Assembly: GCA_947651225.1 (NCBI GenBank)
Contig: CANSYK010000005.1
Span: forward strand, 1-64,000
Direction of reading: 5' to 3'
DNA: 64,000 nucleotides
Source of the DNA: an uncultured bacterium
GTDB lineage: Bacteria > Bacillota > Clostridia > Lachnospirales > Lachnospiraceae
Within the stretch, counting starts at the first letter, position 1; each line of letters begins with the position of its first letter. Shown one piece after another: positions 8,258-16,783 of this stretch. The position numbers were made by a program, and so were the translations under genes. The notes below the pieces were generated by a model. The model saw only the letters and a list, made by a program, of their open reading frames with translations, did not search any database and had not been told where the DNA came from.

Positions 8258-10814
8258 GAAGCATCTCCCCTTTCCAATCCATCATTTTGCTGATGGTTTC
8301 AGAATAGAAAGCTAATTGCTTTTGCTTATCCTCTAATTCCATAATCTTTTCTGTCTCTTCACGAATAATTTGCGCCTGGCTATGAAGAAGCGGACTATAC
8401 TCAACAATCTTTGAGGTTACTACATCTGCCAGATTTTCCTTCCATTTCACAAAACTGTCTGTATGGCTTGTCTCAATCGTTTTTCTGATTGCGGCAATAT
8501 TCGTGAGCAGTTCATTATTATATACCTTCACAAGCTTATCAATATTTAACTTATCCGACTTAATAATCTCAAATCCGCCAATTCTAAAACCCTTTTTAAA
8601 GTTATGCTTCAATAAAATTTCTTCCGCATGGTGTTCAAACACAATATCCCCATAGGCAATGATAATTTTTTCAAGTTCTTCCCTCTTATCCGCATCAAGT
8701 ACAGATGTTCCAGATACAATACCAATGAGAAGTTCTTTGAACATCCCTGTTTTTTCTCCCCAAAAATGTCTTGAACTTTCATCTAGCAATGCCTGAGCCG
8801 TATCAAAGCGTTTATTAAATTCTTTTGTAACATCCCCCAGCAAATCATCCGCTGTTGCTTTATCAACCCTTTTTCTTATGTCATTCAATTCCTCATATTT
8901 ATCCACAACCCTTCCTAAGTCCTCCACAACCCCTTTACCAAACTTTACCAATTCATCCATGCTGTGCTTAGAAAAAACATTTTTTACACCAGAAGAAAAA
9001 TTACCCAACATCTGATAAACAGAATGGTCTGCATCTGATTTTCTATCCTCCAGATTGTTATCTACCTGCTTACTTTTCTCAATCTCAGCTTCCTGCTTTT
9101 TCAAAAGTTCTTCTGTAAATTCTTTATTTGCCTTTCCATCTAAAGAAAGCATATATTCCTGATACGAATGTTCATAATCAGACTGGGAAGAAATACTGGC
9201 AGCTTCAATTTTATCAATCAATTCCTTTTCATCTATTTTCAGCTTTTCGTGAAGTCTCTTTTTTAATTCCTCACGTTCCCTTTTCGTTTGTTCAATCTCA
9301 TTTGTTGTAGTTCGAATAATTTTATCCAAAAATAATTTTGCCTGCTGACACTTATTATAAGAGGAATATTTTACAGCAAATATCTGGATTTCTCTTTCGA
9401 TCGTTAACAGACCGCTATTTGCCCAAAGCAAGTTATCATTGTCCTCTGCCAGGGAAACCGCTCTCTTTTTCATCTGCTCCGGCATAATATTATATTGATA
9501 CAATGTTTTATAAAAACGAGAGTTCTTATCAGAAAATTTAGATTTCTTTTCATCAAAAAGCTCTGCGTAGTGGTCATCAAAAAACTCCCCGCCATTTTTG
9601 GAACCTAAGCCTACAACAGAAGACACAAAATAAATGCCGCTCTTATATAAATGTTTCGGAATGGTTTCCCCAAGAATACATGCTTCCTTCTCCTTTGTAA
9701 ATCCACCTATCTCTAACCCTGCTGCATCCGCTTTATTTACAATAACCATTGTAAAACGGTCATCCAGTTCCTCTAATTTTTCTATCTCCCTGTAAAGACT
9801 TTCATTATCTGTACTGTCTAACTTGTCAAATTCAGAAAGATACAATGGCAGTCCATTAGAAAAGCCTCCCAGTGCTTCCCTTAGTAACTCTGAATGACTT
9901 TTGTTCGAAGCAGAATTGGAACCTGGCGTATCGAAAATAACAAATTGCCCTTTATATTCTCCCCATAATCCTGAAACAAACGGAACTTCAATTTCAATCG
10001 TATCAGATATCTTCCCTTCGCCAATTCCTGTATCAAAGCCGTTGATAATCTCCAGAGCCTTGTTCACCAATAAAGCCATTGCCGTATCTTTTAACGCACC
10101 AAGTTCCTCTGCCAGTTTTTTTGACAAAGCATTTTCGTTTGTCGCCATGCTAAACCGGAAGCCATTATCATCAAACTTTAATTTCATACTTTTTTCATCA
10201 TATTTCAAAATAATGGACGCCCTGTCCTCATAAAGAGACTGTTTCATTTTATAAATCTTAGCCGTTAAAGGTTCCGCTCCGCTTGGCAGAATTTCGCTTC
10301 CTATAAGCGAATTGATAAAGGTAGATTTCCCGGAACTATAATTTCCCAAAACGCAAACAGGAATTACATCATTAGAAACATCTGTATATTTTTCGAGTTC
10401 TCTCTTAATTTTATCATAGACATTTCCAGTCTGCATGATTAATGGACGAAGGCTTTCATCAAAAACTTCGTTAATATCCGGAAATATATCACGGGCATTT
10501 TCAAGAAAAATATCACTTTTCTCTAATGCTATTACATCTGCATATCCTCCGACATTACATAATTCCTGCAATTCCTTAAATTCATCTTCGGTTCCCTGAA
10601 AAACAATATTTATCTTCTCATTTGGAATTTCATAATCCCGGATAATAATATCAACAATTTCCTTGACCTGAAACGGAAAAAAGCCTGTAACATATTTCTC
10701 CTTTAACAAATCACTGCTTTCATCTACGTCTTTCCAATCCATATCACAGTCATCCCAGCTTTGATATGCAATTCTTTTCTGATAAGGATTACTGATTATT
10801 TTTATCTTTCCCAT
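8247..10814 (-). CDS. Dynamin-like GTPase
   Basis: 855 residues. GTPase motifs are G1 GNYSSGKST (157-165), a G2 Thr in EPLTAK (184), G3 DTPGS (295-299) and G4 NKAD (360-363). A long helical, coiled-coil-rich region follows, as in bacterial dynamin-like proteins that remodel membranes. The start at 10814 follows AGAAAGGGACACG; the longer open frame to 10850 has no site. It is the first gene of a four-gene operon with the HerA-like ATPase, HNH nuclease and immunity gene. Confidence 0.85.
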   Translation of the reverse strand: MGKIKIISNPYQKRIAYQSWDDCDMDWKDVDESSDLLKEKYVTGFFPFQVKEIVDIIIRDYEIPNEKINIVFQGTEDEFKELQELCNVGGYADVIALEKSDIFLENARDIFPDINEVFDESLRPLIMQTGNVYDKIKRELEKYTDVSNDVIPVCVLGNYSSGKSTFINSLIGSEILPSGAEPLTAKIYKMKQSLYEDRASIILKYDEKSMKLKFDDNGFRFSMATNENALSKKLAEELGALKDTAMALLVNKALEIINGFDTGIGEGKISDTIEIEVPFVSGLWGEYKGQFVIFDTPGSNSASNKSHSELLREALGGFSNGLPLYLSEFDKLDSTDNESLYREIEKLEELDDRFTMVIVNKADAAGLEIGGFTKEKEACILGETIPKHLYKSGIYFVSSVVGLGSKNGGEFFDDHYAELFDEKKSKFSDKNSRFYKTLYQYNIMPEQMKKRAVSLAEDNDNLLWANSGLLTIEREIQIFAVKYSSYNKCQQAKLFLDKIIRTTTNEIEQTKREREELKKRLHEKLKIDEKELIDKIEAASISSQSDYEHSYQEYMLSLDGKANKEFTEELLKKQEAEIEKSKQVDNNLEDRKSDADHSVYQMLGNFSSGVKNVFSKHSMDELVKFGKGVVEDLGRVVDKYEELNDIRKRVDKATADDLLGDVTKEFNKRFDTAQALLDESSRHFWGEKTGMFKELLIGIVSGTSVLDADKREELEKIIIAYGDIVFEHHAEEILLKHNFKKGFRIGGFEIIKSDKLNIDKLVKVYNNELLTNIAAIRKTIETSHTDSFVKWKENLADVVTSKIVEYSPLLHSQAQIIREETEKIMELEDKQKQLAFYSETISKMMDWKGEMLHGD

Positions 10815-10918
10815 CGTGTCCCTTTCTTCTATCCAGATTGCTAACAACAAAAAGGGACACAGCAGTTAGTAGTTTCCTGCATAGTCCCATATATTATTGG
10901 TTTTATAGAACCCAACCT

Positions 10919-11338
10919 CTAAAATCCGGCTTTTTTTGCCCCATATTTTGCTTCTGCATCTGTAAATCCATCAAATTTTAGCTGTTTAATTAGTCCCTCT
11001 TTTGAGAAAGGCATGATACTAAGATATTCTTTTGCTTTTTTTGCTGCCTGCTTTTTCCAGTTTGCCCCGCATTTGGCTGCTCCATACTTTGCCTCTTTAT
11101 TCGTAAATCCATCAAATTTTAGTTGCTTAATCAAGCCCTTTTTGGAAAATGCCATAATTTTCAAATACGTTTTTGCCTTTGCTAAAGCATTCTTTTCTCC
11201 CCTTGTTGCTGCCTGTACTTCTACTGTTTGTTCAGGCAGAATTGTTTTGCTTCCTATAGAAGTAAGCGGAATAAAAGATGAAAAAATAGCAACAGCAATA
11301 GCAACACAATAAAAATGTTTTCTTATTTTATTAATCAT
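10919..11338 (-). CDS. Secreted Ltp-domain protein
   Basis: 139 residues with a Sec signal peptide and no lipobox Cys. Two Ltp (host-cell-surface-exposed lipoprotein) repeats follow, each a small helix-turn-helix unit with the pattern AKxYLxIMxFSKxGLIKQLKFDGFT. Ltp proteins of lactic phages block superinfection by interfering with DNA entry; many chromosomal relatives have unknown roles. Ribosome site GGAGG. It ends about 100 bases before the dynamin gene on the same strand and may share its promoter. Confidence 0.85.
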   Translation of the reverse strand: MINKIRKHFYCVAIAVAIFSSFIPLTSIGSKTILPEQTVEVQAATRGEKNALAKAKTYLKIMAFSKKGLIKQLKFDGFTNKEAKYGAAKCGANWKKQAAKKAKEYLSIMPFSKEGLIKQLKFDGFTDAEAKYGAKKAGF

Positions 11339-11423
11339 AAAAATCCTCCATACCGCATCTTTTTGCGGCTCAATTTCCTATCACATGAAAAACGCTGCTT
11401 TATGTTTTATTTCCTTTTGCTCC

Positions 11424-11780
11424 CTATTCCAATCTTTTTTCTTTCTGCATAATTCCCGTAACAATGAATACTGCCGCAAAGATAAAACTAAGTATTGACC
11501 ATATTTGCAAGTCAGAATAAGAACCTACATTTGCAATTCCTATCAGTCCGCCGAATGCATAAAAAGCTCCTGCAACAATTGTTCCCACTTTCAATTTTCT
11601 GCAGCATATTCCTACAATCCCCGCAACAAGCATACATACAGCAAGTAAAAATCCTGCGCTCCCACTCACTTCACCATTATCCTCTAATGCATTCCCGATT
11701 CCAGCTGCACATGACTGAAATGTAATAAGTACAAACAGGACAATAGAAATAATTCCTATCACTAATCTTGATGTTTTCAT
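11424..11780 (-). CDS. Small four-helix membrane protein
   Basis: 118 residues with four predicted membrane segments and a Lys/Glu-rich end (MQKEKRLE). No functional motif is recognised. The start at 11780 has AGAGGA; the longer open frame to 11834 does not. Confidence 0.7.
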   Translation of the reverse strand: MKTSRLVIGIISIVLFVLITFQSCAAGIGNALEDNGEVSGSAGFLLAVCMLVAGIVGICCRKLKVGTIVAGAFYAFGGLIGIANVGSYSDLQIWSILSFIFAAVFIVTGIMQKEKRLE

Positions 11781-11915
11781 AAAATAATCCTCTCTTTCGT
11801 TTCTGCTTTCCGCATTATAACATTTTTCTCCCAAAAATACAACTATTAGTTAATATTTGCACACACTTATAGTTAGTTACAGATTTCCCCCTGAATCATT
11901 ACAATAAAAATCTAA

Positions 11916-11942
11916 GTTACTGGCTACAAAGGGAGCAGTAAC
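11916..11942. repeat. Family C-like hairpin
   Basis: Arms GTTACTG and CAGTAAC, the same as those of the family C repeats, with a different loop. It lies between the membrane protein and the XRE gene. Confidence 0.5.
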
Positions 11943-12010
11943 CTATGCACATCATTTACTATGTATAGCAGCTATTCCGTCACAACACAGCAAATCATCA
12001 GGAGGCTTCC

Positions 12011-12340
12011 ATGAACCAGATTGCTTTAGGAAAACGAATCCGCAGTGAACGCCGGGCACGTGGCCTGACGCAGGAGCAGTTAGCCGAAAAAGTCGACTTA
12101 TCCACAACCTATATTGGCTTTATAGAACGCGGGGAACGCACTATGACTTTAAATACGCTTACCACAATTGCAAACGAACTCCACGTTTCTATCGATTACC
12201 TGCTGCAGGATGTTGTTCCATTAGACAGTTCTGTGCGCACAAACCGTTTGAATCAGCTCTGGTCATCTGCCAGCCCTTCCCAGCAGGAGATGATTTTAAA
12301 CCTGATTCAGACAGTTTTAAATTCTCCGCCAGACTGCTAA
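12011..12340 (+). CDS. XRE-family transcriptional regulator
   Basis: 109 residues. The first 65 form a Cro/cI-type HTH (LGKRIRSERRARGLTQEQLA...LSTTYIGFIERGERTMTL). A short C-terminal helical tail may mediate dimerisation. Strong ribosome site (CAGGAGG). It is expressed alone and is followed by a terminator. Confidence 0.9.
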   Translation: MNQIALGKRIRSERRARGLTQEQLAEKVDLSTTYIGFIERGERTMTLNTLTTIANELHVSIDYLLQDVVPLDSSVRTNRLNQLWSSASPSQQEMILNLIQTVLNSPPDC

Positions 12341-12345
12341 CAAAC

Positions 12346-12388
12346 AAGGAACCTGTGCCATTATATTACACAAGTTCCTTTTTCTTTT
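12346..12388 (+). terminator. Terminator after the XRE gene
   Basis: AAGGAACCTGTG pairs with CACAAGTTCCTT (one mismatch), followed by TTTCTTTT. Confidence 0.85.
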
Positions 12389-12505
12389 GGTATGCTGTCA
12401 GCATACAATAGTTTATTTACTCAAACTTCCCATATCAAATTGTTGATATTCCCTTACCAATATTTTGAGGAAAAGCAAGATAAAGTATGCTGACAGCACA
12501 CCAAA
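12386..12505. repeat. Inverted repeat pair around the Big2 gene leader
   Basis: TTTGGTATGCTGTCAGCATAC (12386-12406) recurs in reverse as GTATGCTGACAGCACACCAAA (12485-12505) with one mismatch, enclosing about 80 bases that include a smaller dyad (ATATCAA/TTGATAT, 12432-12449). It may be a small mobile palindromic element or a regulatory site for the gene at 12571. Confidence 0.55.
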
Positions 12506-12570
12506 GCCAAAAATATATTTGCTATCATGTGTATACAGCAAAACAATTTATTATAAGGAGGAACATAAAT

Positions 12571-13587
12571 ATGAGCAAGAAAAACGGAAAAAAATTTGCA
12601 ATTGCCGTGATTACATCATTGTTACTATCAGGCATAACTGCACCAGTGTATCCAACAAATGCAGCAGCTAAGATAAAGCTGAATAAGAAAAAAGTTTCAA
12701 TGAAAGTTGGAAATCAAATTACATTAAAAGTTATAGGAACTAAGAAAAAAGTAAAGTGGATATCCAGCCAAAAAAAAGTTGTAAAAGTATCCTCCAAGGG
12801 AAAAGTTACCGCTATGAAAGCTGGCAGTGCCAAAATTACAGCAAAAGTTGCAAATAAGACATTGACCTGCAAAGTCACAGTAGTAAAGGCAACACCTCCA
12901 AACAATACATTACCAGATGTGCCAACGGCACCTACGATACCGACAGAATCACCTGTTCCAGAGCCAAGTATAACACCTACACCACTACCACTAGAAACAG
13001 CAACACCAATTCCAGAGGAAACACAAAAACCTACAGAGCAACCGACATTGGAGCCAACAAAATCACCAGAAGAAAACACTGTAGGAACGAATCTGGAAAA
13101 TTTAAAAAAGCATATTGAAGAAAAAGGGGAAATAACCAAAGAAGGAGACAAACAAATTACCATCCCTCTTTATGATACCAATCTAATAGCAGGACAAAGC
13201 ATGCTGGGGTACAACAAAAATAGTAATAATTTTAGTTTCATTATCACTAAAATATATGATAGCTGGAGTTATTCCCACGGAATATATATGAATTTAGATG
13301 ATAACCGCATGAATAGCATCTATTTGAGAAGGCATTTTTTTACTGATACACTAATAGAAAAAAGTTCCTATTCATTAATTGGATCATGTGATATAGACAA
13401 ATTACGTGATCCCATGGATTTGAAATATGAAGTTATAGACTCGAAAAACTATACTGTAACAACCTTGGGAATGATTACAGACAAGGTATATTGTAATTCA
13501 TCTTTTGAATATTGGGATACATATTTAAAAGATAATTTATCCTTCTCATTTAAGGATATTGGCTTTAAGGATATAGAGCTCAATTAA
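12571..13587 (+). CDS. Secreted Big2 (Ig-like) surface protein
   Basis: 338 residues. A Sec signal peptide (to about residue 33) is followed by one bacterial Ig-like group 2 domain (LNKKKVSMKVGNQITLKV... WISSQKKVVKVSSKGKVTAMKAGSAKITA). Next is a Pro/Thr-rich linker of about 60 residues and a C-terminal domain of about 165 residues that I do not recognise. No LPXTG anchor or transmembrane tail is seen, so it may be released or held non-covalently. The start at 12571 is fixed by AAGGAGG; the open frame from 12487 runs through the inverted repeat. Confidence 0.8.
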   Translation: MSKKNGKKFAIAVITSLLLSGITAPVYPTNAAAKIKLNKKKVSMKVGNQITLKVIGTKKKVKWISSQKKVVKVSSKGKVTAMKAGSAKITAKVANKTLTCKVTVVKATPPNNTLPDVPTAPTIPTESPVPEPSITPTPLPLETATPIPEETQKPTEQPTLEPTKSPEENTVGTNLENLKKHIEEKGEITKEGDKQITIPLYDTNLIAGQSMLGYNKNSNNFSFIITKIYDSWSYSHGIYMNLDDNRMNSIYLRRHFFTDTLIEKSSYSLIGSCDIDKLRDPMDLKYEVIDSKNYTVTTLGMITDKVYCNSSFEYWDTYLKDNLSFSFKDIGFKDIELN

Positions 13588-13598
13588 CAACAGTGAAT

Positions 13599-13624
13599 GT
13601 TACTGTTCACTCCGTACCAGTAAC
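13599..13624. repeat. Family C repeat, short
   Basis: GTTACTGTTCACTCCGTACC followed by AGTAAC. Same hairpin arms as at 797 and 40209, just after the Big2 gene. Confidence 0.65.
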
Positions 13625-13674
13625 AAAACTTTGCACCGATTACATAATTCGTTATAATAAAAGTGGGTGATTGT

Positions 13675-13817
13675 ATGACAGATAAGGCAATCGTAAATCT
13701 CATAAGAAACTTAAGAGCAGATGGTGTAATGACATAAAAATACTTGATCTTATTGAGTATATCTAAACTCACGATCCAAAAGAAAATGAAAGCAGAATGA
13801 AAAACGACAATAATTAA
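13675..13817 (+). pseudogene. Small broken gene of about 47 codons
   Basis: A promoter-like pair (TTGCAC, 16 bases, TATAAT at 13631-13658) and a ribosome site GGGTGATTGT precede ATG 13675. The frame reads MTDKAIVNLIRNLRADGV and then needs one extra base to continue NDIKILDLIEYI. A TAA (likely once GAA) comes next, then THDPKENESRMKNDNN and a stop. One frameshift and one nonsense codon mark it as dead. Function not recognised. Confidence 0.6.
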
Positions 13818-13837
13818 ATAACAGTAAACCAAAACAG

Positions 13838-13880
13838 GGGGAGTGTAAAGTCTTTATTGAATAAAGACTTTACACTCCCC
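13838..13880. terminator. Perfect 21-base-arm hairpin
   Basis: Arms 13838-13858 and 13860-13880 (GGGGAGTGTAAAGTC... and its exact complement) around a single central base, followed by TTTACTAATAG. It could terminate transcription from either side or be a palindromic element. It stands exactly between two gene remnants. Confidence 0.6.
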
Positions 13881-13913
13881 TTTACTAATAGTTCCCAACT
13901 TTTTTTGCTTTAA

Positions 13914-14054
13914 GATGATTCCTTTTCCGATATCAGCATTACTGCCTATCTAAATGAATTATTAAAACAACATAACCTTACAGCCAAAGATATTATTATC
14001 AAACTGAATATGGAACGTTCTTATGCTTATCAAATTCTAAAAGGACAACGCTAG
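13914..14054 (+). pseudogene. HTH gene fragment cut by a family A repeat
   Basis: Forty-six codons (SITAYLNELLKQHNLTAKDI... MERSYAYQILKGQR) closely parallel the HTH gene at 15414 (SQYLNTLLKEKQIDKSQM... LDRTYAYQILSGTK). There is no start codon. The stop TAG is the first three bases of the family A repeat, so the gene was truncated on the 3' side by that element. Confidence 0.75.
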
Positions 14055-14121
14055 AGCGTGTTTGAAAATTCATTCTCACAATCTGCACTCCCCACTTTGC
14101 GCTATATTTGACTCAAATTTA
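14052..14121. repeat. Family A repeat, left half
   Basis: It starts with TAGAGCGTGTTTGAAAATT and continues through the shared segment ending TTTGCGCTA. The copy then diverges and stops at the end of the kinase gene, whose stop codon lies at the boundary. Confidence 0.75.
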
Positions 14122-15306
14122 TTCCTTGAACCCAAGCATTGTTATCTTGACATATTGCTCAAGGTCATAGCCATAATTAAATGCAACAAGAAAAAACGCA
14201 AAACGGATTAACATTTCCCATTTTTCATTTAATTTGGAAAACGGCCAAATCCTATGTACCCAGTTCCCATAATTAGTAAGGCATACAAAAGAAAGAACAA
14301 GATAAAGCATTAATGCAGTCAGTTCCAAAAAGAAAGAGATAGGAGTTGCTGCACACTCTACAGCTGTAGTTGGAATATAAATTCCTACCATAACATAAAA
14401 GCTCCCTGCCACAAGTTTTTTCCAAATTCCCTTACTCCGAAATCCCACCGGGATATAAGGATTCACTTTCTGTCTTTCTGCTACTGCCGCCGTTTCCTTT
14501 TGACTGTACACAGGATTTTCGATATCCTGATTTTCTTTTCTTCCTCTTGTCATATCAGCACTTACTGCTGCTTCCCCTGTTTTCCTGCTATTCTCTAAAT
14601 CTTTATAAGCTTCCAAAGCACTTTGGTAACGCTGCCTTGGCTCCAGTGATATACATTTTTGGATAAAATTTCGATATTCGGGCTTGCAGCAAATATTTCC
14701 TTCTGGCAGCCTTCCTGTCAACATCACATGAAACAATACCCCTAAAGAATAGATATCCGACCTCTCATCTGTCTGCTGAAACCCAAACTGCTCTGGTGCC
14801 GCATAACCTGCCGTCCCCAATATTGTCGTATCCTTTCCCTGCCCTGCTTTGGGTTCCCTCGCAATACCAAAGTCAAGCAGCTTTACAACTCCATCAGTAG
14901 AAAGCAGGACATTTTGCGGATTAATATCCCTGTGTATAATATTCTGTCCATGTATTTCAGAAAGCGCCTCCAATAGCTGACAGATAATATTTACAGCCAT
15001 CCCTTCCCCGATTCTTTTAAACTGAATCAACTCCTGTAATGTACTCCCACTAATATATTCTTCAATAATAACAGCCTTATCCCCAATCCGCACTACATCC
15101 AGAACAGAAGCCAGATTTTTACCAGGAACCACTCTTAGCTTTTGATAAATGTCTGTCATTTCTATCTCGATTTCCTTCCAGATATACAGCCTTTTATCCA
15201 TATTATTTTTAACAAGCCATGTTTCCTTATTCTGATTTTCTCCCAATTTGTCCAGTTTTTTATAAACCTGCTCCATATATGCAAGCTGCATATCCCAGTT
15301 TCCCAT
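14119..15306 (-). CDS. Ser/Thr protein kinase (PKN2-like) with C-terminal membrane segments
   Basis: About 395 residues. The kinase domain has the catalytic loop HRDINPQN, the DFG segment LLDFGIA, the APE segment YAAPEQFG and the DIYSLG helix. A polar linker follows, then about three hydrophobic segments near the C-terminus, placing the kinase on the inner face of the membrane. I prefer the ATG at 15306 (AAAGGTGGGG 8 bases upstream) over a GTG at 15360. It is divergent from an HTH gene across about 100 bases; the pairing suggests a regulatory unit, possibly in phage or stress sensing (inference only). Confidence 0.85.
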   Translation of the reverse strand: MGNWDMQLAYMEQVYKKLDKLGENQNKETWLVKNNMDKRLYIWKEIEIEMTDIYQKLRVVPGKNLASVLDVVRIGDKAVIIEEYISGSTLQELIQFKRIGEGMAVNIICQLLEALSEIHGQNIIHRDINPQNVLLSTDGVVKLLDFGIAREPKAGQGKDTTILGTAGYAAPEQFGFQQTDERSDIYSLGVLFHVMLTGRLPEGNICCKPEYRNFIQKCISLEPRQRYQSALEAYKDLENSRKTGEAAVSADMTRGRKENQDIENPVYSQKETAAVAERQKVNPYIPVGFRSKGIWKKLVAGSFYVMVGIYIPTTAVECAATPISFFLELTALMLYLVLSFVCLTNYGNWVHRIWPFSKLNEKWEMLIRFAFFLVAFNYGYDLEQYVKITMLGFKE

Positions 15307-15413
15307 TGCACCGGCCCCACCTTTCTGTTGATATAATATTTCTTGCTTTTTTTCTGCCACATGATATGATTATATAAAAAAGAAAGCATATAGAAAAGAG
15401 GAAATCAAAAAAC

Positions 15414-15842
15414 ATGAGAAAATCTACACAAGAATTGTTAAAATTACTAAATGAAACGCCTCAGGTCAGTGATTATATCGAAAAGGAAAAAGAAAATATG
15501 GTACAGCAGACAAGCCTTAGCCAATACCTTAATACCCTTCTGAAAGAAAAGCAAATTGACAAAAGCCAGATGATAAAACTTTCAGGATTAGATAGAACCT
15601 ATGCCTATCAAATTCTATCCGGCACAAAAAAGAATCCAAATCGAGACAAAGTCCTTGCTATTTGCTTTGCCCTAAAATTATCTTTTGAAGAAACCCAAAA
15701 CTTATTGAAAGCTACAGGATACCCTATTTTGTACGCCAGAATCAAAAAAGACAGTATTCTTATTTTTGCGCTGCAACGAAATGCTGCACTGGTTGATATC
15801 AACGAAATGCTTTACGACTTTGGTTTTGAAACACTTACCTGA
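15414..15842 (+). CDS. HTH-domain protein paired with the kinase
   Basis: 142 residues. A central HTH of XRE type (LNTLLKEKQIDKSQMIKLSGLDRTYAYQILSG) is followed by a helical region resembling a ligand- or partner-binding tail (LSFEETQNLLKATGYPILY). Ribosome site GAGG. A second, truncated relative lies at 13914. Being divergent from the kinase, it may regulate the shared intergenic region or be a kinase substrate. Confidence 0.8.
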   Translation: MRKSTQELLKLLNETPQVSDYIEKEKENMVQQTSLSQYLNTLLKEKQIDKSQMIKLSGLDRTYAYQILSGTKKNPNRDKVLAICFALKLSFEETQNLLKATGYPILYARIKKDSILIFALQRNAALVDINEMLYDFGFETLT

Positions 15843-15898
15843 AAACAATCCTGCTCTTTCAAGTAAAGACTGCAATGAAAAATCCCCTGTCTATATCC

Positions 15899-16354
15899 CT
15901 AATCCCCACAGGTAATTTCTACATTTACATTTCGAGCTTTCTCATTTTTCAAATGCAGATTAACATATCCCTCCTGAAATTCCCTTAGCTCTAAACTCTT
16001 ATTCCAATCCGAGATATCATATGTAACTTCTTTTTGATTCTGATAGATTGTCAGCAACAGACAGCCTGAACTGCATTCTGCCTTTATATTTAATTTCTTA
16101 TTTGCTTTAAGCTTCATCCTATCAGAAAACTCCCTGTCTGCCTTTAAAAATTTCACCTTCATCTTCTGTTCCGTAATATGGATATTTCCATTATATACTG
16201 TTCCTTCCTCCCAAAAGAAAAGGCTGCATACAAGCACGATTCCAACTGCCAGCCTCCCAATCCTGACATATTTACTATCAAAACGGGCACTGGAAAATAT
16301 GCGTCCCATTGCAACAACAATAACCAGCAAAATAATAAAAATAATTTTCATCAT
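15899..16354 (-). CDS. Membrane-anchored hypothetical protein
   Basis: About 151 residues with two hydrophobic N-terminal segments (IIFIILLVIVVAMGRIF and LAVGIVLVCSLFFW). A beta-rich extracytoplasmic domain with one CSSGC pair follows. No family is recognised. The start at 16354 lies behind GGGAGG. An ideal promoter lies at 16521-16549, giving a leader of about 160 bases. Confidence 0.65.
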   Translation of the reverse strand: MMKIIFIILLVIVVAMGRIFSSARFDSKYVRIGRLAVGIVLVCSLFFWEEGTVYNGNIHITEQKMKVKFLKADREFSDRMKLKANKKLNIKAECSSGCLLLTIYQNQKEVTYDISDWNKSLELREFQEGYVNLHLKNEKARNVNVEITCGD

Positions 16355-16520
16355 TCCCACCTCCCGCTATCTTGAAACAGCATTAAACCAAAATACTTCT
16401 CCAAACTGCTTTTTCATTTACATCATCAGCAATTTTATTTTTAAAAAGAAGCCAGTCTTTCTTTGTGTTTCACAGGCAATTCCCCTCTAATACTTTCAGG
16501 AGAATGACATTTATACGATA

Positions 16521-16549
16521 ATTGTATGATACTATTCTAAAGCTGTCAA
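16521..16549 (-). promoter_or_regulatory. Sigma-A promoter with overlapping dyad
   Basis: Read on the minus strand: TTGACA, 17 bases, TACAAT. The -10 lies inside an ATAC/GTAT dyad (16513-16527), which may be an operator. It faces the gene ending at 15899. Confidence 0.75.
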
Positions 16550-16588
16550 CAATTTTGAAATTAAAACAATTCCACCCATCAAAAAATG

Positions 16589-16726
16589 GTTACTATTCAC
16601 GGCTGTTCTAAACATCATGCGTAAAACCATCCGGCTATGCCATCTGGTCTACGCTCCGCTTCGATCCGTGCTAAATAAGCGTCACAGGCGCTTAGCACCG
16701 CTGCAAAATCAGCCGTGAATAGTAAC
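16589..16726. repeat. Family B palindromic repeat, longest copy
   Basis: 138 bases bounded by GTTACTATTCACGGCT and AGCCGTGAATAGTAAC, a perfect 16-base inverted pair. The interior contains GCGCTTAGCACC/GGTGCTAAG-like dyads. No coding capacity. Shorter copies lie at 52400, 56853 and 58228. Confidence 0.8.
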
Positions 16727-16764
16727 AAAAAATGCAAAATCTTAGAAATTTACAAGATTTTGCA
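16727..16764 (-). terminator. Terminator of the 58-codon gene
   Basis: Read on the minus strand: TGCAAAATCTT, a 10-base loop, AAGATTTTGCA, then six T. Confidence 0.85.
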
Positions 16765-16783
16765 CTTTCTGTTTATTATTCAT

